DNA from: Pseudomonadota bacterium
GTDB taxonomy: Bacteria > Pseudomonadota > Alphaproteobacteria > Acetobacterales > Acetobacteraceae
Assembly (NCBI GenBank): GCA_021779655.1
Contig: JAJYAF010000018.1
Span: 1 to 14,012 of the forward strand
Length of the DNA: 14,012 bases
Reading direction: 5' to 3'
The notes under the pieces: model-generated
Seen by the model: the letters and a program-made list of their open reading frames with translations, nothing else
The model's database searches: none
Told to the model about the DNA's origin: nothing
Position numbers and translations under genes: made by a program
Shown here: positions 1 to 6,890 of the stretch, piece by piece
Position numbering within the stretch: the stretch's first letter is position 1
How the letters are laid out: every line of letters begins with the position of its first letter

Positions 1-634
1 CGCCATGCAGGTCGACGAACCGTTGCAGGTCGTCCGCGAGTTCGGCGCCATGCGGGCCCTCGCCCATCACGAACCGGTTTTCCGGTATCGCCGTGTGCCG
101 CAAATGGGAGACCGCCGGCAGGCCGATCCCGAAAGCCTTGCGGTTGTTCACCATGCCGCCTACCGACCAGCCGCCGAAATTCACGCCATGATACCCGCGT
201 TCGCGCCCGATGAAGCGCATCCGCTGCCCCTCGCCGCGCACGCGATGATACTGGATCGCGATCTTCAGCGCGCTGTCCACCGCCTCGGAGCCGGAATTCG
301 CGAACAGCAGGCGGTTGAGCCCCGGGGGGAGGATCTGGCTCAGTTCATGCGCCAGGCGGAAGGCGGCGGGAACGCCATATTGGAATGGCGGGGCGTAATC
401 GAGCTCTGCCATCTGCTTGTTGACGGCCTCGCGGATCTCGCGCCGGCCGTGGCCTAAGGGAATGCAGTACAGACCGGACGAGCCATCCAGCAGTTTTTCG
501 CCCTGAGGGTTAAAATAATAAACGCCCTCGGCCCGCGCGATCAAACGCGGCGCGTCATGGAAGGCGCGGTTGGCGGTGAAGGGCATCCACTGGTAAGTAA
601 GGGGTTCGTTGCTGTTTCGGGCGGTTGCGCTCAT
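1..634 (-). CDS. Class III omega-aminotransferase (beta-alanine--pyruvate type), N-terminal part
   Basis: This is a PLP-dependent class III aminotransferase, most like omega-amino acid (beta-alanine)--pyruvate transaminases, which move an amino group from an omega-amine to pyruvate. Only the first 211 residues are present; the gene runs off the left edge, so the PLP-binding lysine is not visible. The frame opens MSATARNSNE and carries the family N-terminus WMPFTANRAF (residues 16-25). After it come LDGSSGLYC (49-57), GHGRREI (61-67), the cofactor-phosphate loop NSGSEAVDSALK (113-124) and RERGYHG (144-150). The start at 634 is supported by AGGAG at 648-644, nine bases upstream. The gene lies downstream of thyX on the same strand with a 232-base gap, so it probably has its own promoter. 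The family call is firm; the exact substrate is inferred from N-terminal resemblance only. Confidence 0.9.
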   Translation of the reverse strand, partial: MSATARNSNEPLTYQWMPFTANRAFHDAPRLIARAEGVYYFNPQGEKLLDGSSGLYCIPLGHGRREIREAVNKQMAELDYAPPFQYGVPAAFRLAHELSQILPPGLNRLLFANSGSEAVDSALKIAIQYHRVRGEGQRMRFIGRERGYHGVNFGGWSVGGMVNNRKAFGIGLPAVSHLRHTAIPENRFVMGEGPHGAELADDLQRFVDLHG

Positions 635-710
635 GGCCGCGGTCTCCTGCTCAAAGAGTGTGAAGCGGGTTTACTATTTTAAACACTCCTGCGCCAATGA
701 AAATTAGCCG
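635..710 (-). promoter_or_regulatory. Leader and AT-rich upstream region of the aminotransferase gene
   Basis: The Shine-Dalgarno sequence AGGAG (648-644) is clear. Further upstream is an AT-rich island in otherwise GC-rich DNA, containing GTTTAAAATAGTAAAC with 5-base inverted arms (GTTTA/TAAAC, 6-base spacer). TAAAAT inside it could be a -10 box, but no -35 box stands at proper spacing. It could equally be part of an operator. Promoter location is inferred from composition. Confidence 0.35.
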
Positions 711-813
711 TGTCCGCGGAATTCCCGCATGGCCGGTCTTTTCCGGAAAACACTGTGGCACGCCGGCGCGCGCGGGACCAACCACGCCAGCGCGTGCCCG
801 CTGCGCGGCCCAG

Positions 814-870
814 TCAGATCAAGGTTCAGATCAAGGTTCAGATCGGAGCTTAGATCAAGGCTCAGATCAG
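814..870. repeat. Short tandem repeat, 12-base unit, about 4.7 copies
   Basis: A 12-base unit of the form TCAGATCAAGGT recurs head to tail, beginning at 814, 826, 838, 850 and 862. The first two copies are identical, the third and fourth have substitutions, and the fifth is partial. The final partial copy contains the stop codon of thyX (869-867), so the array begins exactly at the end of that gene and extends into its 3' flank. Every copy contains GATC. There are no spacers, so this is not a CRISPR array; replication slippage is the likely origin. Confidence 0.9.
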
Positions 871-1850
871 GGCGGGGCGGTGGCAAGCCGCGCGGCAAGC
901 TCCGGCATGGTCTCGATGAGTTCCCGCAGCTCCCGCCCGGACAGACCGAAACGCCCGGGATCGAGCGCTCCTTCCCCGGCCAGGGCCGCCCGCACGAGCG
1001 CCAGCGCCTGGGCCGAAAGTTCGCTCGCCCCCAGCACGTAATCCCGGAAGGCCTCGAACGCGTACGGGACCCAGGTTTCGACGATGCCTTCAATCGCCTC
1101 GGCATAGGCGCGGATTTCGTATTGCGCGTGGGCGTCGGCGCGGAGCGAGAGGAACCGCAGCAGGTTCCACAGGTTCACCTTCCAGTAGAACTGGGTGTAG
1201 ATGCCGACCGGCAGGTTGATCCGGGCAAGCTCGCGCGCGAGGCCCGGCTTCGTCTGGTCGATCACCTCTCCGTCCGCCGTCTCGTTCAGCATCAGCAGGT
1301 AGTCGTCGTAGCAATGCGCGGCGTCCTGCTTCAGGATGCGCACCACTTCCCGCGCCTGTTCCACGCTCATCACCGCGCCGCGCCCCTGCCGGTTGTTTTC
1401 CGATTGCGCCGCGACCGCGCCGGCATCCGGCACGTAGAACTCCCGCTCCAGCACCGAATAGCGCGCGGAATACTCGTTGATCGAGGCGGTGCGGTGCCGG
1501 AACCATTGCCGTGTGACGAAAATCGGCGCCCGGACGTGCAGTTTTAGCTCCGCCAGCTCGAACGGCGTGGTGTGGCGGTGGCGTAGCAGATAGCGGATCA
1601 GCCCGCGATCGGACGATATCTTTTTGGTGCCGCGCCCGTACGAGACCCGCGCGCCCTGAACGATCGCGGCGTCATCGCCCATATAGTCGACCACCCGTAC
1701 GAATCCCTTGTCCAATATCCCGATAGGGGTGAACAGGATCTCTTCCAGCCCGGCGGAGGTCGGGCGCCGGGTGAGGGCGCTTGCCTGCCGGGCTTCAACG
1801 ATCTCCTGCTCCTGCGCTTCGGTCAGACGGGTCATGGGCGGCTTTCGCAT
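867..1850 (-). CDS. thyX: Flavin-dependent thymidylate synthase ThyX
   Basis: ThyX methylates dUMP to dTMP using methylene-tetrahydrofolate and reduced FAD, replacing classical ThyA. The ThyX signature RHR-X7-S is present at residues 118-128 (RHRTASINEYS), followed by ARYS. Other family landmarks are VDYMGDDAAIVQGARVSYGR (54-73), RHRHTTPFE (90-98) and NLLRFLSLRADAHAQYEIR in the C-terminal half. At 327 residues it is of normal to slightly long length. Two starts are possible: ATG at 1850 (MRKPPMTR) and ATG at 1835 (MTRLTEAQ). Neither has a convincing Shine-Dalgarno, and the first lies inside a 7-base inverted repeat; the shorter form fits my memory of rhizobial ThyX N-termini better. It is divergent from hemA, and its stop codon sits in a 12-base tandem repeat. 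Function is very likely. Confidence 0.96.
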   Translation of the reverse strand: MRKPPMTRLTEAQEQEIVEARQASALTRRPTSAGLEEILFTPIGILDKGFVRVVDYMGDDAAIVQGARVSYGRGTKKISSDRGLIRYLLRHRHTTPFELAELKLHVRAPIFVTRQWFRHRTASINEYSARYSVLEREFYVPDAGAVAAQSENNRQGRGAVMSVEQAREVVRILKQDAAHCYDDYLLMLNETADGEVIDQTKPGLARELARINLPVGIYTQFYWKVNLWNLLRFLSLRADAHAQYEIRAYAEAIEGIVETWVPYAFEAFRDYVLGASELSAQALALVRAALAGEGALDPGRFGLSGRELRELIETMPELAARLATAPP

Positions 1851-1861
1851 CAGGGATGCGA
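1845..1861 (-). promoter_or_regulatory. Small hairpin across the first thyX start codon
   Basis: TCGCATC (1845-1851) and GATGCGA (1855-1861) are perfect inverted arms with a 3-base loop. The first candidate ATG of thyX (1850-1848) lies inside the stem. Formed in the mRNA, it would hide that codon, which favours initiation at 1835 or suggests translational control. The structure is seen directly; the role is inferred. Confidence 0.4.
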
Positions 1862-2037
1862 TAGCAAGGGAGGCATCCGGCTGATTCTGTCAAATGCGTT
1901 CTGTTAAAATGCCCGTTGAAAGAAATGCCCATTGAAAGAAATGCCCATTGAAAGAAATATGGGCCGGACGGCGGGAAAAGTTGACTCCCCCGGCTTATTG
2001 GTTCTTTCCTGCCGGCAGGATAACGGCCGGACGCGCG
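1862..2037. promoter_or_regulatory. Divergent thyX/hemA control region
   Basis: This stretch separates divergent thyX and hemA and must hold promoters for both. Toward thyX there is a consensus -35 TTGACA (1893-1888), but no good -10 at 16-18 bases. Toward hemA there is TTGACT (1981-1986), again with only a weak -10 partner near 2004. A 16-base tandem repeat (1907-1954) lies between them. The hemA start at 2038 has only a distant AGGA (2017-2020). Promoter positions are therefore tentative. Confidence 0.35.
1907..1954. repeat. Short tandem repeat, 16-base unit, 3 copies
   Basis: AAATGCCCATTGAAAG is repeated at 1923-1938 and 1939-1954. A first copy at 1907-1922 differs by one base (CCCG instead of CCCA). 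A degenerate start of a fourth unit (AAAT) follows at 1955. The array lies in the divergent thyX/hemA region about 85 bases before the hemA start. Its unit is unrelated in sequence to the 12-base repeat after thyX. Confidence 0.92.
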
Positions 2038-3258
2038 ATGCATAAATTTATAGCAAAATGTGACGAGGCTCTGAGCGCCATCACGGCGCAAGGCCGCTAT
2101 CGCCGCTTCGTCGCCCTGGAAAAACTGGCCGACCGCTTCCCCTACTACCAGGTGACGATGGAGGGGCAAACCCGCGATGTCCTCGTCTGGTCCTCCAACG
2201 ACTACCTCGCGATGGGCACCGATCCGGCGGTGATCGAAGCCGCGGTTGAAGCGGCGCGCCGGATGGGGGTGGGCGCGGGCGGGACGCGCAATATCGCCGG
2301 TTCTTCGCCGATGCATGTCGCGCTGGAGGAGGAGCTTGCCGATTTGCACGGCAAGGATGCCGCCCTGCTGTTCACCTCCGGTTACGTCTCCAACCAGGCA
2401 AGCCTTAGCACCATCGTCAAATCCCTGCCTGACTGGCACGTGTTCTCCGATGCCAAAAACCACAACTCGATGATCGTCGGCATCAAGGATGGCCGCAGCG
2501 CGACGATCCATGTTTTTCGCCATAACGACCTCGCCGATCTCGAGCGGCTGCTGGCCGCGGCGCCCGCCGGCGCGCCGAAGCTGATCGCGTTCGAGAGCGT
2601 CTATTCGATGGACGCCGATATCGCGCCGCTTGCCGCCATCTGCGACCTCGCGGAAAAATACGGGGCGCTTACCTATCTGGACGAAGTGCATGCGGTCGGC
2701 ATGTATGGCAGGCAGGGCGGCGGCGTGTCCGAGCGCGACGGTGTCGCCCATCGGATCACCATCATCGAGGGCACGCTGGCGAAAGCCTATGGCTGCCATG
2801 GCGGCTATATCGCCGGCGATTTCAAGGTGCTGGATTATATCCGCTCGACCGCGCCGGGATTCATCTTCACCACCGCCCTGCCGCCGCCGGTGGTGGCGGC
2901 CGCGCTTGCCTCCATTCGCATCCTGCGGAGCGATCACGCCCGCCGGGCCAGGCTGTTCGAACGCGCGGCGGCGCTGCGCGCCAAATTCGCCGAGGCGGGA
3001 TTGCCGGTGATGCCGAGCGAGAGCCATATCGTCCCCCTGATGATCGGCGACGCCGCCAAGGCAACCGGGGTCAGCATGCGCCTGATCCGCGAATTCGGCA
3101 TGTATGCGACGCCCATCAACTATCCCACGGTCGCGGCCGGCACGGAGCGGCTGCGCTTCACCCCCGGGCCGAAACATACCGATGCCATGATGAACGATCT
3201 GGTCGCCGCCCTGCGCCATATCCTGCTGGAAACCCCGGCACCCGCCGTCTCCGCCTGA
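2038..3258 (+). CDS. hemA: 5-aminolevulinate synthase (Shemin pathway)
   Basis: This enzyme condenses glycine and succinyl-CoA to 5-aminolevulinate, the first step of tetrapyrrole synthesis in alphaproteobacteria. The 406-residue protein is of normal length. Visible landmarks are [10 protein letters not shown] (51-60), [12 protein letters not shown] (79-90), NHNSMI (141-146), FRHNDL (160-165), FESVYSMD (185-192), [10 protein letters not shown] (215-224), EGTLAKAYG (244-252) with the PLP lysine at K249, and GTERLRFTP near the C-terminus. These match the Rhodobacter enzyme closely. That separates it from related alpha-oxoamine synthases such as KBL and BioF. An upstream TTG at 1948 lies in the tandem repeat and is rejected; ATG at 2038 fits the usual N-terminus, though its ribosome site is weak. 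It is divergent from thyX and convergent with ispDF. If a second hemA exists elsewhere, this copy could be a paralogue. Confidence 0.96.
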   Translation: MHKFIAKCDEALSAITAQGRYRRFVALEKLADRFPYYQVTMEGQTRDVLVWSSNDYLAMGTDPAVIEAAVEAARRMGVGAGGTRNIAGSSPMHVALEEELADLHGKDAALLFTSGYVSNQASLSTIVKSLPDWHVFSDAKNHNSMIVGIKDGRSATIHVFRHNDLADLERLLAAAPAGAPKLIAFESVYSMDADIAPLAAICDLAEKYGALTYLDEVHAVGMYGRQGGGVSERDGVAHRITIIEGTLAKAYGCHGGYIAGDFKVLDYIRSTAPGFIFTTALPPPVVAAALASIRILRSDHARRARLFERAAALRAKFAEAGLPVMPSESHIVPLMIGDAAKATGVSMRLIREFGMYATPINYPTVAAGTERLRFTPGPKHTDAMMNDLVAALRHILLETPAPAVSA

Positions 3259-3277
3259 AGGTTCAGCGCTCGCTTTG

Positions 3278-3299
3278 CCTTCCCCAAGGTTGTTTTAGT
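3278..3299 (+). terminator. Weak candidate terminator after hemA
   Basis: CCTT (3278-3281) and AAGG (3286-3289) can pair around a CCCC loop, followed by the T-rich run TTGTTTTAGTT. It sits in the 41-base gap between convergent hemA and ispDF, where a terminator is expected, but a 4-base stem is short. Confidence 0.25.
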
Positions 3300-4430
3300 T
3301 TATTCCGGTAGCAGCAGCATCACCGCCGCCTGCGCCGCGATGCCTTCCTCGCGGCCGGTGAATCCCAGCTTCTCGGTCGTTGTCGCCTTGACCGAAATGC
3401 GCTCGATTCCCACGTCGAGCAATTCGGCGAGCCGCGCCCGCATCGCCGGGGCATGGGGCGTGATCTTTGGCCGTTCGCAGATGAGCGTGATATCGGCGTT
3501 CGCCAGAACGCCGCCGCGCGCCGCGATGCGCGCCGCCGCGTGCCGCAGGAACCGGGCGCTGTCCATATCCTTCCATGTCGCTTCGGCCGGGGGGAAATGC
3601 CGGCCGATATCGCCTTCGGCAAGCGCGCCGTAAATCGCGTCGCAAAGCGCGTGAATACCGACATCCGCGTCGGAATGGCCGGCAAGCCCTTTCTCGAAAG
3701 GGACGCGGACGCCGCACAGGATCATCGGCCTGCCTTCGGCCAGGCCATGCACATCGAAGCCGGTGCCGATACGGGGGGTCATGCGCGCTCCCATGAAATA
3801 TTCGAGGCGTGGCAGATCGGCCGGAACGGTCAGCTTGATGTTCTGCTCAGCGCCGGTGACCAGTGCCACGGAAAGCCCGGCGGATTCAAGCAGGGCGGCA
3901 TCGTCGGTCGCCAGGAATTTCGCCTGGCGATGCAGCCCGAGCAGGACGGGATAATGGAACCCCTGCGGTGTCTGCGCACGGAACAGATTTTCACGGGGCA
4001 CCGTTTCCACGATTATTCCGTCCCTGACACGTTTCAGCGTATCGGAAACCGGGAAGGCCGGAACGGCTCCCGGATGCTGCTCCAGGGCGGCCAGCACCGC
4101 TTCGACCGTTCCGGGGGGAATGAACGGTCTTGCCGCGTCATGCACCAGGACCAGATCCGGCGCATGAGGCTCGAGGGCGATCAGCCCCGCCCGGACGGAA
4201 TCCTGCCGTTCCGCGCCGCCGGGCACGATGGGCAGATGCGCGATCGGGCCGAGGGCCGGGCCGATCAGTCCGGCATCGCCCACCGGCTGGAGGAGGTCGA
4301 TATAAGGCAGGAGCGCCTCGGCGGCGTGGCGAAGCACGGGTTTGCCGCGCAGCGGAAAATACTGCTTTGGTGTTTCGCCGCCGAACCGGGAGCCCGTGCC
4401 GGCCGCGACCAGAATGGCGGCGATCTTCAT
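3300..4430 (-). CDS. ispDF: Bifunctional IspD/IspF enzyme of the MEP pathway
   Basis: This fusion carries out two non-consecutive steps of the MEP isoprenoid pathway. The IspD part (about residues 1-215) transfers CMP from CTP to MEP. The IspF part (about 217-376) cyclises CDP-ME 2-phosphate to ME-cPP. In Isp[18 protein letters not shown] (9-25) is the CTP-binding loop; [30 protein letters not shown] and IKLTVPADL follow. In Isp[10 protein letters not shown] (222-230) gives metal ligands D226 and H228, [15 protein letters not shown] (251-265) gives H260, and [17 protein letters not shown] is the C-terminal signature. Fused IspDF is common in alphaproteobacteria. The start at 4430 gives the canonical [11 protein letters not shown]; no strong Shine-Dalgarno is seen. 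The gene is the last of a same-strand series after hpnL and the small membrane protein, so precursor supply lies next to the hopanoid genes. Confidence 0.97.
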   Translation of the reverse strand: MKIAAILVAAGTGSRFGGETPKQYFPLRGKPVLRHAAEALLPYIDLLQPVGDAGLIGPALGPIAHLPIVPGGAERQDSVRAGLIALEPHAPDLVLVHDAARPFIPPGTVEAVLAALEQHPGAVPAFPVSDTLKRVRDGIIVETVPRENLFRAQTPQGFHYPVLLGLHRQAKFLATDDAALLESAGLSVALVTGAEQNIKLTVPADLPRLEYFMGARMTPRIGTGFDVHGLAEGRPMILCGVRVPFEKGLAGHSDADVGIHALCDAIYGALAEGDIGRHFPPAEATWKDMDSARFLRHAAARIAARGGVLANADITLICERPKITPHAPAMRARLAELLDVGIERISVKATTTEKLGFTGREEGIAAQAAVMLLLPE

Positions 4431-4504
4431 GCCGCCGATGTGGCTTGCGCGGCCCGGCCAGTCAACCGCGGGCGAGTACCGCTAGCGCGCTAAGACATTG
4501 ATAT

Positions 4505-4762
4505 TCAGAGCCGGCGGCGGCCCATGACGGCATGATAGATCACGAGGATCACGACAGCGCCCACAACGGCGACGAACAGGCTCCACAAATTGAACCCGGT
4601 CACCGGCACGGCGCCAAGGGCGTTGAAAATCGACCCGCCGACCAGGGCGCCGACGATCCCCAGCACGATGTCGAGGAGCGGGCCTTTGCCGGCATTATCC
4701 ACGATATGGCTGGCGATGTAGCCAGCGATCAGTCCAAGCACGATCCACCCGAGAACCGACAC
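4505..4762 (-). CDS. GlsB/YeaQ/YmgE-family small membrane protein
   Basis: This is a small hydrophobic protein of the GlsB/YeaQ/YmgE (transglycosylase-associated) family, often linked to envelope or stress responses; its molecular role is unknown. The sequence shows three hydrophobic segments rich in glycine: SVLGWIVLGLIAGYIAS, then LLDIVLGIVGALVGGSIF, then LWSLFVAVVGAVVILVIYHA. A short basic tail (MGRRRL) follows. I place the start at GTG 4762, giving 85 residues, because GGGAGG (4775-4770) stands seven bases upstream and the family begins at this point. A longer open frame to 4852 exists but would translate the tandem repeat. The gene lies between hpnL (117-base gap) and ispDF (74-base gap). 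The gap to ispDF holds only a 10-base palindrome, TAGCGCGCTA (4483-4492). Confidence 0.85.
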   Translation of the reverse strand: MSVLGWIVLGLIAGYIASHIVDNAGKGPLLDIVLGIVGALVGGSIFNALGAVPVTGFNLWSLFVAVVGAVVILVIYHAVMGRRRL

Positions 4763-4777
4763 GTCACAACCTCCCTC

Positions 4778-4816
4778 GCAACGAAATCTGGCAACGAAAT
4801 CTGGCAACGAAATCCT
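4778..4816. repeat. Short tandem repeat, 13-base unit, 3 copies
   Basis: GCAACGAAATCTG occurs at 4778-4790 and 4791-4803; a third copy at 4804-4816 matches for its first eleven bases, then reads CC instead of TG, with the TG shifted by one inserted C. The array begins directly upstream of the Shine-Dalgarno of the small membrane protein gene. It would therefore lie in its 5' untranslated region or promoter. Confidence 0.9.
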
Positions 4817-4879
4817 GCCGCAGGAGATATGGAGCGGCCGGCGCGTTCGCAAGAGCCGCCTATGCCGGCATCCCTGTTG

Positions 4880-5857
4880 TCAGCCGAAGCGCAAGCGTCT
4901 TGCTTCCACCCCTTGCCAGAACAGCAGCACCGGCACGGCGATGATGAAATCCCGCGCCCGCCGCAGCAGCGAGAGCGAGAGCGAGATTTCCGGAGGGATG
5001 CCGAAAATGCTGCCCAGCAGGGTATAGGCGGCCTCCTGGATGCCGAAACGGCCGGGCACGAAGAATGCCAGCGCCATGACGGCGTGCAGAATGGCCTCGA
5101 TCGCAATCGCTGTCCCGAACGAAATCGCCACGCCCAGGGCGTGAAAACCGATAAAGGAGGCGGTTGCGGTGCCGAACCAGCAGACCAGATGGTAAAACGC
5201 CGCCTGCACCAGGCGGCCACGGCGGCTGTAGACATCGTCCAGCGCCGCTTGCAGACGGTCTATGTGCTGGGCCGCGCCCGACGCGGCCCGGCCGGCGATT
5301 TTCAGCGTGAGATCACGAAAATACCGGCTTCCGCCGCGCTGCACCAGCACGAGCCCCAACGCCATGGGAACGGCGACGCTCAAGCCGATTGTCACCGGCA
5401 GGAGCAGTTCGCTGTGCGGCGCGAGATGAGCCATGATCGTGAGCCCGATCCCGATGAAGAGCAGTTCCGCCAGGAATTCCATGGTCACGTCGGCGAATGT
5501 GGAGGCCGCCGCGTCCACGGCATTCACGCCGTGAAGCGTGACGATCCTGGCGCCCAGCACGTAGCCGCCGACATGGCTGAAGGGGAGGAATTCCCCTGTC
5601 GCATCGCGGACCAGACGGCCCCAGACACAGAGCCAGTAATTCCCCCGCTTCCTGCTGCGCAGCAGCACGCGCCAGCACAGGCCGAGCCCCGCCGTGATGC
5701 CAAGCTGCGCGGCGACATAGAGGGTGAAATCGGGCAGCCGCACGGAGACGAGCACCCGGGTGACCTGGGCCGCTCCGAAATAGATGACGAGCGCGGTAAT
5801 GACGGCAAAACCGGCGACCATCAGGGCGGCCGGCAATACCGGGGATTTCATGTTCAC
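4880..5857 (-). CDS. hpnL: Hopanoid-associated integral membrane protein HpnL
   Basis: HpnL belongs to the hopanoid-associated branch of the UPF0104 / lysylphosphatidylglycerol-synthase transmembrane superfamily. It is found in hopanoid producers; its activity is not established, and transport or lipid handling is a common guess. The 325-residue protein has about seven or eight hydrophobic segments, including residues 9-28, 44-65, 128-145, 152-172, 219-240 and 302-315. The conserved signature FFVPGRFGIQEAAY lies at 265-278 and GEFLPFSHVGGYVLGAR at 88-104. It lacks the soluble catalytic domain of MprF-type lysyl transferases. The start is either GTG at 5857, overlapping the diiron stop as GTGA, or ATG at 5851, two bases after it. 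Either way the pair is very probably co-transcribed and translationally coupled. The nearby hpn operon supports the assignment. Confidence 0.88.
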   Translation of the reverse strand: MNMKSPVLPAALMVAGFAVITALVIYFGAAQVTRVLVSVRLPDFTLYVAAQLGITAGLGLCWRVLLRSRKRGNYWLCVWGRLVRDATGEFLPFSHVGGYVLGARIVTLHGVNAVDAAASTFADVTMEFLAELLFIGIGLTIMAHLAPHSELLLPVTIGLSVAVPMALGLVLVQRGGSRYFRDLTLKIAGRAASGAAQHIDRLQAALDDVYSRRGRLVQAAFYHLVCWFGTATASFIGFHALGVAISFGTAIAIEAILHAVMALAFFVPGRFGIQEAAYTLLGSIFGIPPEISLSLSLLRRARDFIIAVPVLLFWQGVEARRLRFG

Positions 5858-6774
5858 GGGGTTTGCCGCTTCCTTTTCCGTGGCCGCAGAAACAGGCGCG
5901 CCAGCCGCGCCAGCCGCGGCATGGTTGTCGGCCGTTTCAGTCGCGGGTCATAGCCTGCCATGCGCCTTGCATCCTCAGCTAAGCAGATATCCAGCAGTTT
6001 GGCGACATCCATTTCGTCGGCGAGCGCCTTTTGTCCGCTCATCGTGAAATTGGCGTCGGCGCCCTCCAGGCCATCCACATGGCGCGCGGTGCCGATCCGC
6101 TCCCAGATCAAAAACACCCACACGGCCGCGATTTTCAGGGCGAAATAGGGGCGGCGCCAGAGCGGCATGGTTGCCTTGTGCCAGGCCATCCAGTTCGTGA
6201 AGAACAGGATGTGCCGGCCTTCCTCCTGAATGATCGGCTCGAACGTCTGGACCAGTTCCGGCGGAAAATACCCTGTCTGCTTCGCCATTTCAAACAGGCC
6301 ATAGGCAAAGAAACTGTCGACGCATTCCGAATAGCCGGTGACCATGAAGCCCCATTCGGTGTCTTTGGGCGGGGTGTACGGGGTGTCGGGCTTGAGCGGT
6401 ATGTTGTAGGCGCTGACCAGGCTTATGAGCACCTCCCGGTGCCGGCGCTCCTCGCCGGCCATATGCAGTAGCGCCGCGCGCAAGCCGGGTTCGCGCACCG
6501 TGGCGGCGAAAGCCTCGATCCGCACGGAAGCCTTGATCTCGGTTTGCACCGCGATGTCCCAGATCGGCAGCGCGGTGAGCCGCTTGAGTGTTTCCGGCTG
6601 AAGTTCCGGCCAGGCCAGCACCTTGGGTTCGTAGGGGTTGTAGGTGGCCTGGAGGAGCTGGGTAAACATGGCGAAATGCGTCGGGCTGCCATATCTGATG
6701 CGGCCCCGAACGGGGAAGTTCCAATGGCGCGCCGCCGAATGGGGTGTGAGCGCCCCGCTGTCCGTGTCATTCAC
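5854..6774 (-). CDS. Putative ferritin-like diiron protein next to hopanoid genes
   Basis: I do not recognise a named family. The 306-residue protein shows the pattern of a ferritin-like diiron-carboxylate four-helix bundle. Candidate iron ligands are E79, E109-x-x-H112 in GEERRHREVL, E150 or E162, and E185-x-x-H188 in QEEGRHILFF. This repeated E...ExxH arrangement is typical of diiron oxidases and hydroxylases. A hydrophobic stretch FALKIAAVWVFLIW (211-224) and a very basic C-terminus (LRPRKRKRQTP) suggest membrane association. I chose GTG at 6774 because AAGGA (6789-6785) is ten bases upstream and a good promoter lies just before it; longer starts (TTG 6879, ATG 6825 or 6816) would begin in or upstream of the promoter. 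The stop codon touches the hpnL start. The close link to hpnL and divergence from hpnA suggest a hopanoid-related oxidation, but this is inference. Confidence 0.75.
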   Translation of the reverse strand: MNDTDSGALTPHSAARHWNFPVRGRIRYGSPTHFAMFTQLLQATYNPYEPKVLAWPELQPETLKRLTALPIWDIAVQTEIKASVRIEAFAATVREPGLRAALLHMAGEERRHREVLISLVSAYNIPLKPDTPYTPPKDTEWGFMVTGYSECVDSFFAYGLFEMAKQTGYFPPELVQTFEPIIQEEGRHILFFTNWMAWHKATMPLWRRPYFALKIAAVWVFLIWERIGTARHVDGLEGADANFTMSGQKALADEMDVAKLLDICLAEDARRMAGYDPRLKRPTTMPRLARLARLFLRPRKRKRQTP

Positions 6775-6814
6775 GCTGGGTTCGTCCTTGCTGTTGCATC
6801 TTGAGCGAGGCTGC

Positions 6815-6842
6815 ATTTTACCCATGCGGGATTCTACACCAA
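6815..6842 (-). promoter_or_regulatory. Sigma-70-like promoter for the diiron-hpnL genes
   Basis: On the minus strand a -35 box TTGGTG (6842-6837) and a -10 box TAAAAT (6820-6815) are separated by 16 bases. Each matches the consensus at four or five positions. Transcription would begin near 6808, leaving a leader of roughly 34 bases before GTG 6774 with its AAGGA site. No equally good promoter for hpnA is visible on the plus strand in the same region. Confidence 0.55.
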
Positions 6843-6890
6843 TGCCTTCCGATGCAATATTGCTGTGCCATGTTATCAAGGTCCGATGTC

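Noticed and set aside
814..870. Possible CRISPR-like array
   Set aside because: The units are only 12 bases long and directly adjacent with no unique spacers; the same holds for the 16- and 13-base arrays.
1795..3219. Long open frame of 474 codons on the minus strand opposite hemA
   Set aside because: It is antisense to a well-conserved 5-aminolevulinate synthase, shows no recognisable domain, and is explained by the scarcity of stops in GC-rich DNA.
2038..3258. Alternative identity as glycine C-acetyltransferase (KBL) or BioF
   Set aside because: The segments [23 protein letters not shown] and GTERLRFTP match 5-aminolevulinate synthase more closely.
3300..4430. Fusion artefact or frameshift joining ispD and ispF
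   Set aside because: Both domains are complete in one frame, and fused IspDF is a known alphaproteobacterial form.
4532..5953. 473-codon open frame on the plus strand across the small membrane gene and hpnL
   Set aside because: It is antisense to proteins with conserved motifs and real ribosome sites; its composition is that of a shadow frame.
6775..6879. Longer N-terminus for the diiron protein (TTG 6879 or ATG 6825/6816)
   Set aside because: These starts lie in or upstream of the TTGGTG/TAAAAT promoter, and the added residues look unlike protein-coding sequence; GTG 6774 has an AAGGA site.
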